From contig OY855908.1 in NCBI GenBank assembly GCA_963693305.1, forward strand, positions 29,026,305-29,090,304: DNA of 64,000 nucleotides, read 5' to 3'. The stretch's first letter is position 1, and each line of letters begins with the position of its first letter. The DNA is from Meandrina meandrites. Lineage: Eukaryota > Cnidaria > Anthozoa > Scleractinia > Meandrinidae. The notes under the pieces are model-generated. The model searched no databases. It had not been told where the DNA came from and saw only the letters and a program-made list of their open reading frames with translations. Positions 7,889 through 20,502 of this stretch are shown here, piece by piece. Made by a program: the position numbers and the translations under genes.

Positions 7889-10800
7889 CTTCATTGCTAA
7901 CTTTTTCCTCAAGTCCTGCACCTCACGCTCTGTAAGTTTGGCTATTTCTTCATGTTCAATGTAGAAGTTTTTCTCAAATGCTGGGTAGTCAATCTGTAAA
8001 AAGTCAAAGTGTAAAAAGGGACATTAAAGGCAAAAATGGAAACCTAAAAATAATGGTCTAGCTTTGCTTAAAATTGACTCCACTGAAATAACAAAAGAGG
8101 TATTATGTACAGTGTTGTATCATGAGTTATACAGGTACGAGATCTTGATGGCAAATTGAAAACGTCTGGCAGACTTTTTCAAACTCCGTCCATGTGTCTT
8201 GAATTATCGCTAAAAACTAATTGCACTTTGCTCTCTCTCTCTCTCTCTCTTGAGTAACTCACTTAATATCATCACCTTGCTGTTCTAGGTGTGCCTTGTG
8301 AATGAGTGACACTACTTGGGCATAGTTCTATCTCAGTTATGACCACAGTATGCATCAAAATCCCTGTGTCGATAGTGCCCCTTTAAGAATTTTAATTTGA
8401 ACTTGACACCAATCACTGACTTTTAAGCATGGATGTGCAAAGTGTTGACCACCAGAGTTACATTTCAAAAGCCACTGTTTGTGTTATGTGATTTAAGGAA
8501 AAGTTAATAATTATTAGACTCATATTTCACTTAAAAACCAATGTTGGTGTTTTTGCGTCAGGTACCCACACCATACTTTTCCTACAAAATACTGATAATT
8601 CTAGATTAAAAGATTATTGGCTTTATTAAACAATGACAATGAAAAATACCTCTGAGTGATCCACTGCTGGAAGAGGTACAATGATCTGTAAAAAAAAAAA
8701 AAAAATTAATTTAAGCAACCAATAGCAACAACAGTTCGAAAAACGTACATGTACATGCAAGTTCGTAAACTTACAAAGTTACTATCCTATACAGGAGCTG
8801 TTGACTCAAGATTAGTGAATTGTCTATTGTGTGGTTCCAGAAAATATCCATACTCCCAAAATTCCAGAGCCTACGTGGGGGTGGGAGGGGGAGGGGCAAA
8901 ACCAAGAATTTTGCATTACAGTCGAACCCCTATTAAGCGGCCACTCATTAAGCAGCCACCCCCTATTAAGCGGCCTGGTTCTAAAGTCCCGAAACTATTG
9001 TCACTATGATACTGTAAACAAAACCCCTTTTAAGCAGGCACCTCTATTAAGCGACCGCGGCCACCTTTCTGCCGTTCTGATGAATGTTCTTTTACTGTTT
9101 TTACCTCTATTTAGCGGCCAGTAAGAATGTAACATACATTGTTTGGATTTATTTTCAATAAGGTCAGACAGTGAAGGCTGACAAAATCATTCAAACGCAG
9201 GTTTATTGTCGTCTTCATGTGTTTCCGTTATTCCTTTTCACTTTATTTTGCAATTTCTGACGAACCCCTATTAAAACACTTGGCCGGTTAACCTAATTTT
9301 TCAGCTGCATTTTAGAGCCGAACACAGCAACGCAATAAACTTCTTTCCCCTCAATCATCCCTCCGTGTTGCTTTGCAGTTTACAAGGCAAGATTGTTCTA
9401 GATCAAAGGTTTAAATCCATTTGTGAAGTCAAAACATGACTTGTGTCTTCATTAGTGCACAATTAAAAGTGTGCCTGCATTACTACAGACAGCAGTTTCC
9501 TTTCACACTCTGTATAGTGCAAACGAAAAGTCTTCTCTTTTATTGTGTTGCCTTGTAGTTTTGGTACGATGTTTACTCATGGCAGTAAATTATGGATAAG
9601 TTTCAAATAGAATTGGTAGTCAGAATTTCTAGCAAATTTTGCGGTATTTCACATGTTTTTCTCAATTTTGCGGGATTTCGCGGATATACCTGTATTTCGC
9701 GGCTCCGCAACCGCACGAAATTTCAGAAGCCACGATTAGAAAAGAGCTAGTATCTACTACAGGGTTACCTTTTCTGTCAAAAATGGTATAAAAAGGATAA
9801 GGGTTTACACCTCGGGGGGAGGGGAGCCTCCCCATCAAAAAAAAATAGTTTTGAGTATCCCCCCTCCCCCCCCCCCCCCCGCCCTGCTAGAATTTTCTAC
9901 ATGTACCTTTGATTTCTCTGGAGCAATAGGATTTCCATCACTGTCATACTCAATTTCTTCCTCATCGTCAGGATAAGCAACTACAGGTGCATTCTTCACA
10001 TAGTTGAAATACGATTCATGATCATCTTCATCCTCAATGTCATCTCTTCTAATCCTGATTGCCAGTGCACATTTCCACATCATTAAAATCAATATACAGA
10101 TTACAAAGAAACTTTATTTACAAATCACTGTCTTATCAATAACCAATAATTACCTACATGAATAAATAATTTACTCTACAATAAGTAAATGTAGCTTTGA
10201 CCTCAAAACTGTAACAACGTAATTGATATGACGTGTAGTATATGAAATGATTCATATATGAACTGCGGATATATATGAAGGTGATATGTGATCTTCGCAG
10301 TGAATTTCCAATATAAGCAATTGGAATGAAGAAGCCTGAAAAAAATCAGGGCTTCAACAGGATTCCAACCTGTGACCTCAGCGATACCGGTGTGATGCTC
10401 TACCAACTGAGCTATGAAGCCACACATTGGGAGCGAGGTCAATTGTGAGTTCTTATTTTCCCGTGAAAGGAGTGAAATGATGTGTAGTATATGAAATGAT
10501 TCATATTATGAACTGCGGATATATATGAAGGTGATATGTGATCTTCGCAGTGAATTTCCAATAATTATAAGCAATTGGAATGAAGAAGCCTGAAAAAAAT
10601 CAGGGCTTCAATGGGATTCGAACCCGTGACCTCAGCAATACCGATAATTGATATGATCGCCAGATCATAAACAATAGCAAACAAGCTAAAGATAACAAAG
10701 CATAGGGTATTCCACAGTCTAAATAGAACTCGGCGCCCCAGAGGACAGTTCGGACAGCAAGAGTGATGCAGTGGAGATAACTGATGGGCAAAACCAAACA

Positions 10801-13800
10801 AAAAACTCCCAAACATAAAGCTGAGACATGCTGAAATAAGAGTAATAAGACAACAGCTTGAATTTCATTATTATTTTTATTGATTATTGATATTAAATTT
10901 TGCAATTTTAATTTCCGTGTGTGCTATTTTTCGCGAGTATTCAAAAATCACAAAATTTACATGTAGTACTGGTACTTGCGAAATTAAGTGAGAATAAGGT
11001 ATATGTATGAAAATAAGTGGAGAAGTGGTCTCACTTTTTCCAAGTCACAATTTCACTTATCGTTCAAGGTATAAAATATATTTGTTTCAAATTCAAACCA
11101 TGTATATCAGCAATATGACCATTCATTTAAATAATGAAGGGTTGATACAGTATGTACTGTAGATGTATTAGCCAAATGCCTATTGATACATAATTTCCAA
11201 CAACAGGTCAGTCGGCAACCAATTTTTACACATTTCAACAATGTCAATCTCTTGACTACATACTGGTACATTGTAGTCCATACAATGTATTTAAACACTC
11301 GGACAAGTCAGCTGTTTAAAGGTACATGTAAACAACCACTGGAGCTTCTAATGCAGGGTTTTTCATTTTTCTGCAGGCAAAAGATGATTTTCGCCACCTG
11401 TGAATGTCTCCATTGCTGGCAACTTCAATTTAATTCATTGCAAAACGATCTATGGATTTCCGAACAATTCTATGTTAATTTCGCCGCCTGTTTGCAGTTC
11501 TTCTACACCAACTTTATTTGAAAAGGAAACCCTTCGCTACTAATGTAGTAAAATACAAATGTAAGAAGAAGACAAATAAACCACTTACTTTTTCTTGTCT
11601 TTTTCACTTTTTTCCTTCTCAGATAAGCTTGTTTCCTTTTGTACTTCATGCTGAGAATTTAAGAAAAAAATAAATTTATAAAATAATATCATCATAACAA
11701 TGAATCGGCTTGCCAATCCTTGAGTGAGACAGACCACAACTGGGTACATGTAGTCATGAATGTACTTGAGGCTGGTTAGACTGCAAGCAGTCTCTCTTTT
11801 GCTTTAAAATCCATTAGCAACAAATGCGAAAGGGAGTGAGCATAATGCACAAGAGATAAGGTAGCACAGGAACCAAAGGAAAAGCAAAAAGAGGGACTGC
11901 AATGGTTTCAAACAGTGTGTTTCTGATGCAAGCAAAAGAGAGACTGCTTGCAGTCTGGAGGTTCCAGGTCATTTCAAGTCATTCTCCTCATTTAAATTTG
12001 CCATGTCCAAGATTTTGAGCAGGAGAACAAGTGGTTAGTACACCTGGGAATGACCGTAACTTACATGTATTTGTGTTCTTATACACGTTACTTACTATGT
12101 TGTGGTTCAGTCTTATCCTTGGAACAATTTCCATTATGGCAACCATATCTTACCATACATCAGAACAAAGGAAAAATGCCAAATTGTACCAAAGGTAAAC
12201 TTGAACCACAACATTTATAAAAAATGTTGGTTGAAATATTGAAAGCAACTAGGCAAAATCATGTTCACAGGAGGCTATTTTACCTGGTGTCTAGCCCTTT
12301 AAGGGCAATTTAAATGCTACTATTTGGTAAAAATTAATGTGACTTTTGAACTGCATACTTCTTCGTCACACAACACACCTGTAATCACATATTAAGCTTT
12401 GTAACATCATTATATACCATTATGGAGGAAGTCATGCAGTGTAAATAATCCTACCTCAATTCCTGCCATGAATTTATCCAACTCATCTTCCTCGTCATCA
12501 TCATTATCTCCTACTTGCCGATTTACAGGTGTGTTGTCATCCTCATCATCATCGTCAACAAATTTTGCCTCATCATCTTCATTGTCACTATCTACAAATA
12601 TTCTATGAAAGAAATAAAAAAGCTTTTTAATTTATTATTCCAACTTAAATTTAAGGACTCTTCTTTGTGAGAATTCAAAGCAGATTTGCAATAATTTTTA
12701 GGTAAACCTTTATTCTGATTACAACAATCTTCTGTAGATGTAGTCTCTGATTACCCTGAGTTATTGTCGCAAGGTTGGATATTTGCAATCCTGTTATTTT
12801 AAATTAAAAAATTTGTAAAGGTGCCAATTTTCCCTACTTTCAGTCACAAGATATACACATGGTGGTAAGGGAGAGGGGGGTGGGAGGCCAATCATCAACC
12901 ATGAGCCTGTTATTCTTCAAATCCCGATTCACATTACTTGGGGGCAAATATTTTACAAAATTATCATCCTAAACGAATTGAGCTGAGAGAATGCATCCTT
13001 CGCACAAGATCATTCTTTGGCTTCAATTTTGGATCAACAACATAAACTGATTATTAATTAATATCATTGAGTACAGTATATTTAATTAAAATTTACTTTT
13101 TGCAAACACTTTTAGCCAGAATCTCAAATTCCAGTTCTCAAAATAAACAGAATATGCATATAACCTTGTGTGTAAAAACTGTTTAATATAAAAAAGTGCT
13201 CAATTGAGTTCTTTTTTATAAACAGTTTTTATCACATGCTAATTTTGGCTCAAATCACACACTGTGAATAACCCATTTACACTACCCTACATGGAAAATG
13301 ATCAGAGACTACCAGGCCACCTCATTTCATTTTACAAGTGTCTGAACTCCATGTAGGAGGCCATGTGGCCTAGAAATTAGGGTGCTGTACTTGAAATGAA
13401 GAGGCCTCTGGTTCAAATCCTCCTCCCTACTAATAGATAGATTTGTGTTTGGTGGCCCTGAATTCAACTCCTCTGCACTTTGTAAATAGCCAACTGGTCT
13501 GCTTCCTGCCAGTTGGGATTTTTGACAAGTTTCTGTTCTACAATATTTGTTTGTTTATAAACAGTGTCCTCATGCAGTAAGCACAGTAGTGCTAAATACA
13601 TTCATTTGACACTTATCAGGAAATAACATGTTGATCAAAGTCGATCATCGAAAACGTAGTCGATAAGTCGATAGTACTCGATATTTGTTGATAATTGTCA
13701 ATCGACAAGTTTAATTTATCGATAAAAGTCGATAATCACAAGATTTTCAACTGATTATCGATTTTATCGAAAAAAAAAGCAGACACATTTTTCAATCGGC

Positions 13801-14376
13801 CACGAAATTCAAGTAAGTGTGCGCGGCAACTGATGTCTTGCCTCCTGCCATACATGTATATCGTTTTTTGTATTTCTGATCAAAATTAATCAAAATCGAA
13901 CAAGTCGATAATCACCAGAAATTGCGTGATCGACTTTTATCGACTTCCAATATTTGTCAATTGATTAGTATCGAATTTGATTGACAATGATTGAATTTTA
14001 TCAACCATCAAAATTATCGACATGTTACGTCCTGCACTTATATAAAGTGCTTTATTATTTTTACTATTATTTTATTAATTTTGTATAAATTATTATTAAT
14101 AGGTGTCACTCTAATTAAATAAAACGCAAATGAGCGAACCTGTAATATGTATCTCATCCTTCCAATACAGTGTACTTACGGTTTTCTGGCTCCTGGAAGC
14201 GGAAATGATGAAACACCTTTCTGGGGAGGTCGAGTTTGCTTCATATTTCCAACTGGCTTAGACAAAGGAATTCCTTTTCCGATATTTTTCGGTAGAGGAT
14301 CCTCTTTCTTGGCTGCCAGTGCAAATCCGCTAAAACCAAAGCCTCGTTGCTTGCCTGGCCCTCCCTTGTTGAACAT
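7889..14376 (-). CDS. DDX42: ATP-dependent RNA helicase DDX42, first six coding exons (partial)
   Basis: DEAD-box RNA helicase and chaperone of the U2 snRNP/SF3B system. Only the N-terminal part before the helicase core is in the window. Exons (minus): 14180-14376, 12455-12602, 11589-11650, 9907-10054, 8650-8685, 7889-7993; phases join exactly and all borders are GT-AG. Diagnostic segments are the start MFNKGGPGKQRGFGF, an acidic Asp/Glu stretch, DDIEDEDDHESYF, EYDSDGNPIAP and IDYPAFEKNFY, each with a counterpart in the vertebrate protein in the same order. The Q motif and all catalytic motifs are missing. They should lie left of position 1, which puts the viral block in the intron after 7889. 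Confidence 0.9.
8231..8250. repeat. (CT)n microsatellite
   Basis: Ten CT units in a DDX42 intron. Confidence 0.9.
8828..8890. repeat. One end of a TGTGTGGTTCCAG MITE
   Basis: The same 30-base end as the complete MITE at 46916-47110, followed by a G-rich stretch. The other end is not found here, so this is a truncated copy. Confidence 0.5.
8921..9125. repeat. Degenerate end of a CAGTGGAACCCC-type DNA transposon
   Basis: Starts with CAGTCGAACCCC and carries repeated TATTAAGCGGCCAC-like words, the same arrangement as the subterminal repeats of the element at 51681-52603. A second terminal repeat is not visible. Confidence 0.45.
10233..10650 (-). repeat. Tandem pair of tRNA-derived SINEs
   Basis: Two copies in direct order, offset by 249 bases (10233 and 10482). 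Each ends (on the plus strand) in a tRNA-like head on the minus strand. The complete one, 10350-10421, has A-box GCTCAGTTGGTAGAG and a 7-bp acceptor-like pairing GGCTTCA/TGAAGCC. The second head is truncated. The shared body contains GAACTGCGGATATATATGAA. Confidence 0.7.
11778..11956. repeat. 179-bp MITE with 27-bp inverted ends
   Basis: The ends read AGACTGCAAGCAGTCT and are themselves palindromic. Pairing continues through CTCTTTTGCTT. No coding capacity. Lies in the DDX42 intron between exons 2 and 3. Confidence 0.7.
13165..13237. repeat. Inverted repeat (hairpin)
   Basis: TAAAAACTGTTTA... pairs with ...TAAACAGTTTTTA across an AT-rich centre. Possibly a tiny MITE or a remnant. Confidence 0.5.
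13354..13556 (+). repeat. SINE family A copy
   Basis: tRNA-like head (GGCCTAGAAATTAGGGTGCT, B-box-like GGTTCAAATCC) and the family body ending CTGCCAGTTGGGATTTTT. Other copies: 35872, 50466 (minus) and 53274. Confidence 0.65.
13620..14040. repeat. TCGATAA-rich degenerate repeat
   Basis: More than a dozen TCGATAA/TTATCGA words occur in both orientations within 420 bases, ending near the start of an AT-rich tract. It looks like an old inverted-repeat element; no TIR or duplication could be fixed. Confidence 0.4.
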
Positions 14377-14507
14377 CGTAATTCTGATAAAGGCGACAGA
14401 TACTGTAGTTTGTAATTTGAAGTTTGTAACAAATGAACTCAAATCGGATCGAAGTCAACAGACCAAGGTTAACTTGAGTAAATAAGCTCGGTGATCATTC
14501 CATTTTC
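14377..14507. promoter_or_regulatory. Promoter region of DDX42, possibly bidirectional
   Basis: The 131 bases between the DDX42 ATG and an open frame with a splice donor on the plus strand. No TATA box is seen in the DDX42 direction. Bidirectional use depends on whether the plus-strand exon is real. Confidence 0.35.
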
Positions 14508-14701
14508 ATGTCCTCGGATGAACTGCAAAGATACCTTACGTGTGGGGTTCGCGAAATTATAAACAAAGTTTCAAATTGTGCTGTGAAACAAAGTGTTTGT
14601 TGGGCTGGAAGTCTGGCAAAGAATCCGCCATTACTTGGCTGTTGCGCAGTTCACTCCAAGAGTTGTAAATTCTGGCGCATCATCTGCAAAAGGATCCGCT
14701 G
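14508..14701 (+). CDS. Possible first exon of an unrecognised gene
   Basis: An open frame from ATG 14508 runs 64 codons and reaches a good donor (GCTG/GTAAGA) at 14702. It is divergent from DDX42 at 131 bases, a common arrangement for CpG-type promoters. The predicted peptide is cysteine-rich and basic and resembles nothing I know. An overlapping frame that also reaches the donor (serine/alanine-rich) is an alternative, so the frame is not certain. No second exon was found before the transposon at 15761, so the gene may be broken or the exon may be noncoding. Confidence 0.25.
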
Positions 14702-15760
14702 GTAAGAACATGCTTTCTTATCAATCCAGACTTCTGTTTATTGTGCTCGGTCAGTCACAAGTAGGATCGCAATGTGTACGTGTGCCGGTCGCAGAAAATA
14801 ATATAGCACTACTAGTCACGTTCTATGTAATAAAAATCTATGTAATCAAAATACAGTAAACAGGGCCAATTATGGGTTAACTAGGACGGAAACCGCCTGT
14901 TGTTTCACACGCTAACTCGTGCTACTTAAAAATACTCAGATCCAATTAAAGGATAACCGAATGAAACCTGGCTCAGCGAGAATAATATAGACAAAAAATA
15001 ACAGAGAAATAACATGCTAAGACCTTTCTGAGATGTCATAAGTGGCTGCAAAGCAGACTACGTTAGACCAGCCTGCTTGCACTACAGAAGTCTTAACAAC
15101 GGTCATAATAAAAAAAGAAATAACTTTGACCGATATTTTCGGTCTTTAACAAAATTCCCCAAGGGGGTTTTAAAGTACTATACGAGACCCCATCAAACTT
15201 GGCGGACATACTCACAAAAAATTACTTTCGAAAGTTATTTATGGAAAATTGAGAGCTTGTTCCATTTCAGAGGTAAATTAAAGCAATTTTCATAATAAAA
15301 TGGCGCTTTCCTTTGTTGATATGAGCCAAAGTTGTGTCGATATGTTAAATTTTTCATTTCAAACTGACTTTATTTCCTATGCAAAACAAAAGGTTTGGCA
15401 TATTTTGTAGCATTTTAGTAGTTTGTTCTGGAGAAATCATTATCTGTAACATCGTTCTCGTGAGAACGGCCTGGGAGTGCCGTTAAGTTGTTCCCACTTT
15501 TTCCGCGTTGACATAATTAGAAACACTTGGAACCTATGGTAACTAACAACGTTAATGAACAGTGACCTGAGGAGGTCAGTAAAAGAACTCATTGCACATG
15601 GTAATCATGGTTAACATAATTTCACGCAGCTACCACGACCGCAATAAAATGCTCGGTCATTATAATTTTAAGCGTTTAAGCCGTAAAATCTGACATCGAT
15701 AATGCAGAAAATTTCACACACAAAAAGAAAGTAAAAAGTGTAATAACTAGATATAAAAGC
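14702..15760. other. No gene seen
   Basis: AT-rich sequence without convincing exons. A short open frame near 15077-15295 has no features. Confidence 0.4.
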
Positions 15761-18700
15761 AGGGGTGGCGAATGGTACATGCGAGACTTTGCGAGACCGC
15801 GAGACCTCGGTTTTTCTTTGCGAGCCCGAGGCATTTTGACGTTTTATGTTGCGAGAGCGAGACTTTAAATCGTTTTGAATGCGAGCGCGAGACGTTGAGA
15901 TTTCAGAAATTCGAGTCTTTGAAGCTTAGCACGTACGTTAGCTTATTTATACAAAAAGCCCTCAATACAAACCAGCCAAAATCTTGTATACGAAACGTCC
16001 AATCTGTCAACGGTTAAATGATATTAGTATTGTTTTTCTGGACGTGACTTCATTTCCGCTTGTTGCTCTTCGCCGTTTCCCTTTGATCTTTTGATTGACG
16101 TACTGTCACTTGCAACCAATCTTGTTCTGGAACTCCTCAAAAAAAAGCGGCCGCGTGGAGTTCAGCTTCATAGGTCATGGAAGACAACGACATGGAGGAT
16201 ACTGTGAAGCGCAAAAAGTTGTCTTCTCATCGTAAGCGAAAGAACGAATCACGTAAGTACTCAATAAATTATTGCTCTTATTATAGAACTTATTATATGC
16301 CGGTAATTTGCCGGTATTAGTCTATCACTACTAGTAAACCTTACCACAGTAAGCTAATCTTGGCCAGTTTAAAATATCTGGTCACCGATTTATCATGAAT
16401 TATCATGATTAATTTTAGCTCGTTCTATGATTTTTTACAGACAGGCCCCGTCTTATCACGTGCGAGTACGGACTTTACACTAAATCATAGCATGTGAATA
16501 ATTGAGTGTACATTAGCTACACTAGAAACAAAGGATAAAAGTACGGAATGCGCTCTAAAATACCGAACGCCAACCTCGCATACTTGGTGTTCTGTCGTAA
16601 AATAACGACGCACTTCCACCTAACTCATTATCGTTAAAGAAAAAAATAATACATGCTTAAAATCAAACATTATAGCCACAAGAAGAAACACAGCATCAAG
16701 CTGTGTACAATAGGATCGAAAACTACATGCTCACTTTTCACTAGTGAGAAACCAACCAATAAGAATTCAGAATTTTCGATCCGTCGATCGAGTATAAAAA
16801 CATAAAAAACATGCCATTTGCCTGAGTGATATCGAACACTCGTCCCTATCGCTCTCCTTTATCGGCAACTGAAGAGATCCAGAAGGATCGAAACCGCGGT
16901 ATTGCCTGAGTTTAACGGCCATGAGCCTGCTAACAAAATACGGACTGCTAAAATCCTAAAAGTAGCATCGATCTCCAAAGAACATGACTCTAACATGGAG
17001 CCAGACGAAGAGCTATCAGTGTAGACACAAACGTTTTCAAAGGTGAACGATTCGCATATGAGTCTATATTAGACATTAAAACGCATTTCAAACCTACTGA
17101 AACATTTCAGTACACGCATTTCTCCAATTGCCACCCACCAGGGGTCAAAAAGGGCTTCATTAAAAGTGAAGCACTCAGACTTCTTCGAACAAACTCCTCA
17201 AAAACAGAATTTAAAGCTAAAATCTCACAATTCAAAGCACATCTTATGATAAGAGGATACCCAGAAACTCTGTTTTCGGCAATCCTCTCAGAGATAAAGT
17301 ATGAAGACAGAAAACTTGCCCTTCAAAAAAAATGCAAAGAAAACACGCGAATGTGTAGGCCTGTCACCCCCATTGTTATCACCTTGTACAAGATTGGAAA
17401 CCGCGGTCGTTGACGGACACTGCAAAAGTCCACATGTATGCACCTGATCCAGAGGACTGTCTTCTCCTGCACTATGAATTTACTGGTAATGTGAAGCTTG
17501 ATCAAGTCGTTAGTCAGCTTAATGGGGATGAAAATATTGCTCATGTTGACGATGATTATCAATTAGAAATCAGTGATCATGTCTATCATCAGTGCGTCAT
17601 GCGGCTGAGTCGACTTGGAAGAGTAGAGTCTTCTCCTACGGAAACCGTAGAACCAGCGTCAGTTGGCCACACCTCTAGGGGTCGTTCTCTTGGTCTGCCT
17701 CACAGATTTCGAGAGTGACGTTTCAAAAGTCGTTCTTAGGGCGCGTTAATAAGAATAATTGGAATAATGCAAGTTAGTGTTCGTTTGGCTCCTCTTCCTA
17801 TTCCAGAATACTTGGATTTCCAATCCGGCTATTCTACTCCCAGGAGCAGAATAGCCGGAATATATTCTTGTTCCAGAATACTCCCAAACGAACGCGCGTC
17901 GGTAGTGGTCTGTAACTGTTGACATGGTCTTTTCTAGTCGCTCGTGTTTAGCATCTCTTGTGTAAAGGTTTCCAACGTTTTTTCCGATATGATAGGATGG
18001 AACATACAGTAAGAGCGTATTGATCTGAAAAATCATACCTAGATTTTTTCGTTAGACTATTTACCGTCGTTTAACGTCCGTCGGTATGATTGTTTTGTGA
18101 AGCACGCTTGTAAATAGTGAAATAAGGTACTAGTGATATAATTTGGTTGCAAACACTGCTAATTAGTCTCAGAAATGCTCTAGCTTGATGGGTGAAGTGG
18201 CGTAGCAACAAATGTCCGGTTACTGTTTGCCTCAGTCGTTTTGGTAGCTCCGTGAATGTTTTGTCTTGTAGTTTTATAAAAGCAGAAAAAGTGAAACATG
18301 GAATATCAATGAATCGATTGCAGACTCACATTGACATATAGCAATCTACAGTTGTTTGGTTAAAGGGCGTTTAACGTCCATTCCAGCTCAATCTCAGATC
18401 TTGATCGCCGAACTGGATGAATTAAAACTATTAAAACTTATGACTACGGTTGGACTTGATCATAGCACGCTGGAGTGAATTAGTGATTTGAGAACAACTT
18501 ATACTTACTTCAAAAACCATTGAACGAGGTAAATGATGGATGGGGATACTTGTCATTTTACTCTCTACACGGAGGAATCCTTGATTTTGCGGTAAGTTTT
18601 TGTACAAATAAGAAACTGTTTATGAGTAATCTATGCGTTGTCGATTACCTTTTAGAGGGTTTGTTATTATAATTCTATACGAAGTAACGCGACGACATCA

Positions 18701-18887
18701 CTTAGAAAAAAAAACTTCAAAATCGATGCGAAGAGACCTAGCTAGATTTCGCTAGCTGTACAAAAATGCGAGACTCCGAGACCGCGAGACGATTCTAAAA
18801 ACAAAAAAGACGAGACTGCGAGACTCACCAAATTCGGCTATTTTTTTGGCGAGACCCGCCGTTTTAGAAGGACCATTCGCCACCCCT
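15761..18887. mobile_element. 3.1-kb DNA transposon with AGGGGTGGCGAATGGT ends and 6-bp duplication
   Basis: The 16-base end AGGGGTGGCGAATGGT at 15761 is repeated inverted at 18872-18887, and AAAAGC flanks both sides (15755-15760 and 18888-18893). Subterminal regions at both ends repeat the word GCGAGAC many times in opposite orientation. No transposase is recognised. A short open exon at 16177-16252 (start MEDNDMEDTVKRKK, then a donor GTAAGT) could be its own, but this is weak. A reverse-transcriptase remnant lies inside (17022-17343). Confidence 0.75.
17022..17343 (+). pseudogene. Reverse transcriptase C-terminal fragment, Penelope-like or related
   Basis: The frame reads FKGERFAYESILDIKTHFKP, then ETFQYTHFSNCHPPG, FIKSEALRLLRTNSS and a RGYP segment. 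This order (end of the palm, thumb, then an LLRTNS helix) resembles the thumb of Penelope-type reverse transcriptases in other animals. No catalytic motif or start is present. It is nested in the DNA transposon at 15761-18887. Confidence 0.5.
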
Positions 18888-18893
18888 AAAAGC

Positions 18894-20369
18894 CACCTCG
18901 CTGGCTGCAAAGCGCGGGAAAATTTCGCACAAGCCAAACTGTGATTGGCTGGGTGGGCAACACGTTCTTCGTTCTAATTGGTTAATATAAAACAAATTGC
19001 ACTCTTTTGAAAGTTCTTTACAAAAGCTAAATGCTATGTTTCCAAGGGAAGTGCTTTTAATAAATTTGTTTACTATATCCTTCATCCAATTTCCTTTCCG
19101 TGAGGCCGTAAGGAAGTTGGATGTCCGAACGCTAGGTTTCTTAACTAAACAGTTAGCTGATAAAATCAGGAAGTGTAGCTTCCGTCCTGTTTGGCCGGAA
19201 GGAAGTTGGATTTTCGCACGCTAGGCGAGTAGGCGAGTAGCGTCATAGCTCTTTTACCGAGAATGAAACTACTGTTTATTTGTTTGGCAGTACCGCAGTT
19301 CCTGTTTTTTCCGCATTGCAAGATGCTTAAGCACAAGGCCAAAAAAGCATCGTCATGCCATTGATCACAACAGACATATTCGTTAATAATTACACTTGTT
19401 CAGTTGTATGCAACCCAACATTTTCGTGTAATATTCTTTTTTAAATAAAACCTTGTTTTATTTCCCTGAAGTGGTCCAAACACTGTGTATTACTAAACAT
19501 ACTCGTAAACAGAACTAACTGAAGGAATAAGTGATCCGCATAATCAGTAATAGTTAGCGCTTGCGGGAATTGCAGTGCCGGATAATGTCAATATAAGTTA
19601 TTGTTTGCTAAAGGTGCGCCTACACCTGCACTTGGCAACGAAGTTTAGCCTTATTATCAAACCAAATAAGCCGGCCACAAAGCGAATATCTGTTAGCATG
19701 TGAAGTTCGCTTGGTGACGTTAGAAACGCTCGTCGTCTCCGCGCATTCATCGACGACGTATTATCAGGAAAACAGCGTGACGTATTGAGCGTTTGTCGGT
19801 TTCCACTCGTTCGACCTCAATGCCCTTCACAATACAATATCTCAACAACAAAAAATAATGAAATAGTTTGTTGTGTTTTAATGGTGTTTTATTTCGCAGT
19901 AGTGATATCATATGCAGGAATTTTCCATCGATTCAAAGGTCAAAAATAAGGTTATTCGAGTGACCACATTTAGGCGTCGGCCAGTATGCGGTTTCTTGCC
20001 GAAGACAAAACAATTTTATTTTCCTTTTAAATGAGACGAGACGTTTTATTCTTTAAATATCGAGGAAAAATCAATTCCACGGTTATTTTGAACTTTCTAA
20101 GTTTGTAGATCTGTTTGCGGAGTATTTAAAACGAGGAACCGTAATCAAATGGGCCACTAAGTCGATTCAAACACTGAACACCTGCAATTGTAAAGCGTGC
20201 AGGACTTTAGATGCTTGCTACTGTGGTTGCATTTTCTTATTAATTAATGCTTCAAAAAGAACCTTTTCAATAAAAAATAGCCGATTGTTTTGTGAACGCT
20301 TGACTTGCTAAAGTACAATATGTTTGATGAAGCTTAACAGCCACAAAGTGGCAGCTAGAAAAGGAGTGC
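18894..20369. other. Intergenic, no gene seen
   Basis: It contains a repeated word GGAAGTTGGAT with CGCACGCTAGG near 19110-19225 and otherwise no recognisable structure. It includes the upstream region of the secreted-protein gene. Confidence 0.4.
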
Positions 20370-20376
20370 TATATAA
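20370..20376 (+). promoter_or_regulatory. TATA box of the secreted six-cysteine gene
   Basis: TATATAA, 133 bases before the ATG at 20503. A start of transcription near 20400 would leave a leader of about 100 bases. Confidence 0.5.
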
Positions 20377-20502
20377 TATGTGTTGTTCCTAAAGAGTCCA
20401 TATCACAGTTGACAGTTCGACTGGAACAACAGCTTATCAAGAGGTTGAACAATTCGAATTTTGTTGAAAGCAAACTTTGTCAAGGGCGTCGGCGATTTAA
20501 AC

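Noticed and set aside
8024..8386. Third complete TTAA element
   Set aside because: The right side matches the family end, but the left TTAA is followed by unrelated sequence, so only a half site is supported.
10350..10421. tRNA gene candidate
   Set aside because: It has A- and B-box-like sequence, but the anticodon stem does not pair well and the same unit is repeated with a shared tail. It is a SINE head.
14147..14485. 112-codon plus-strand frame
   Set aside because: Antisense of the first DDX42 exon.
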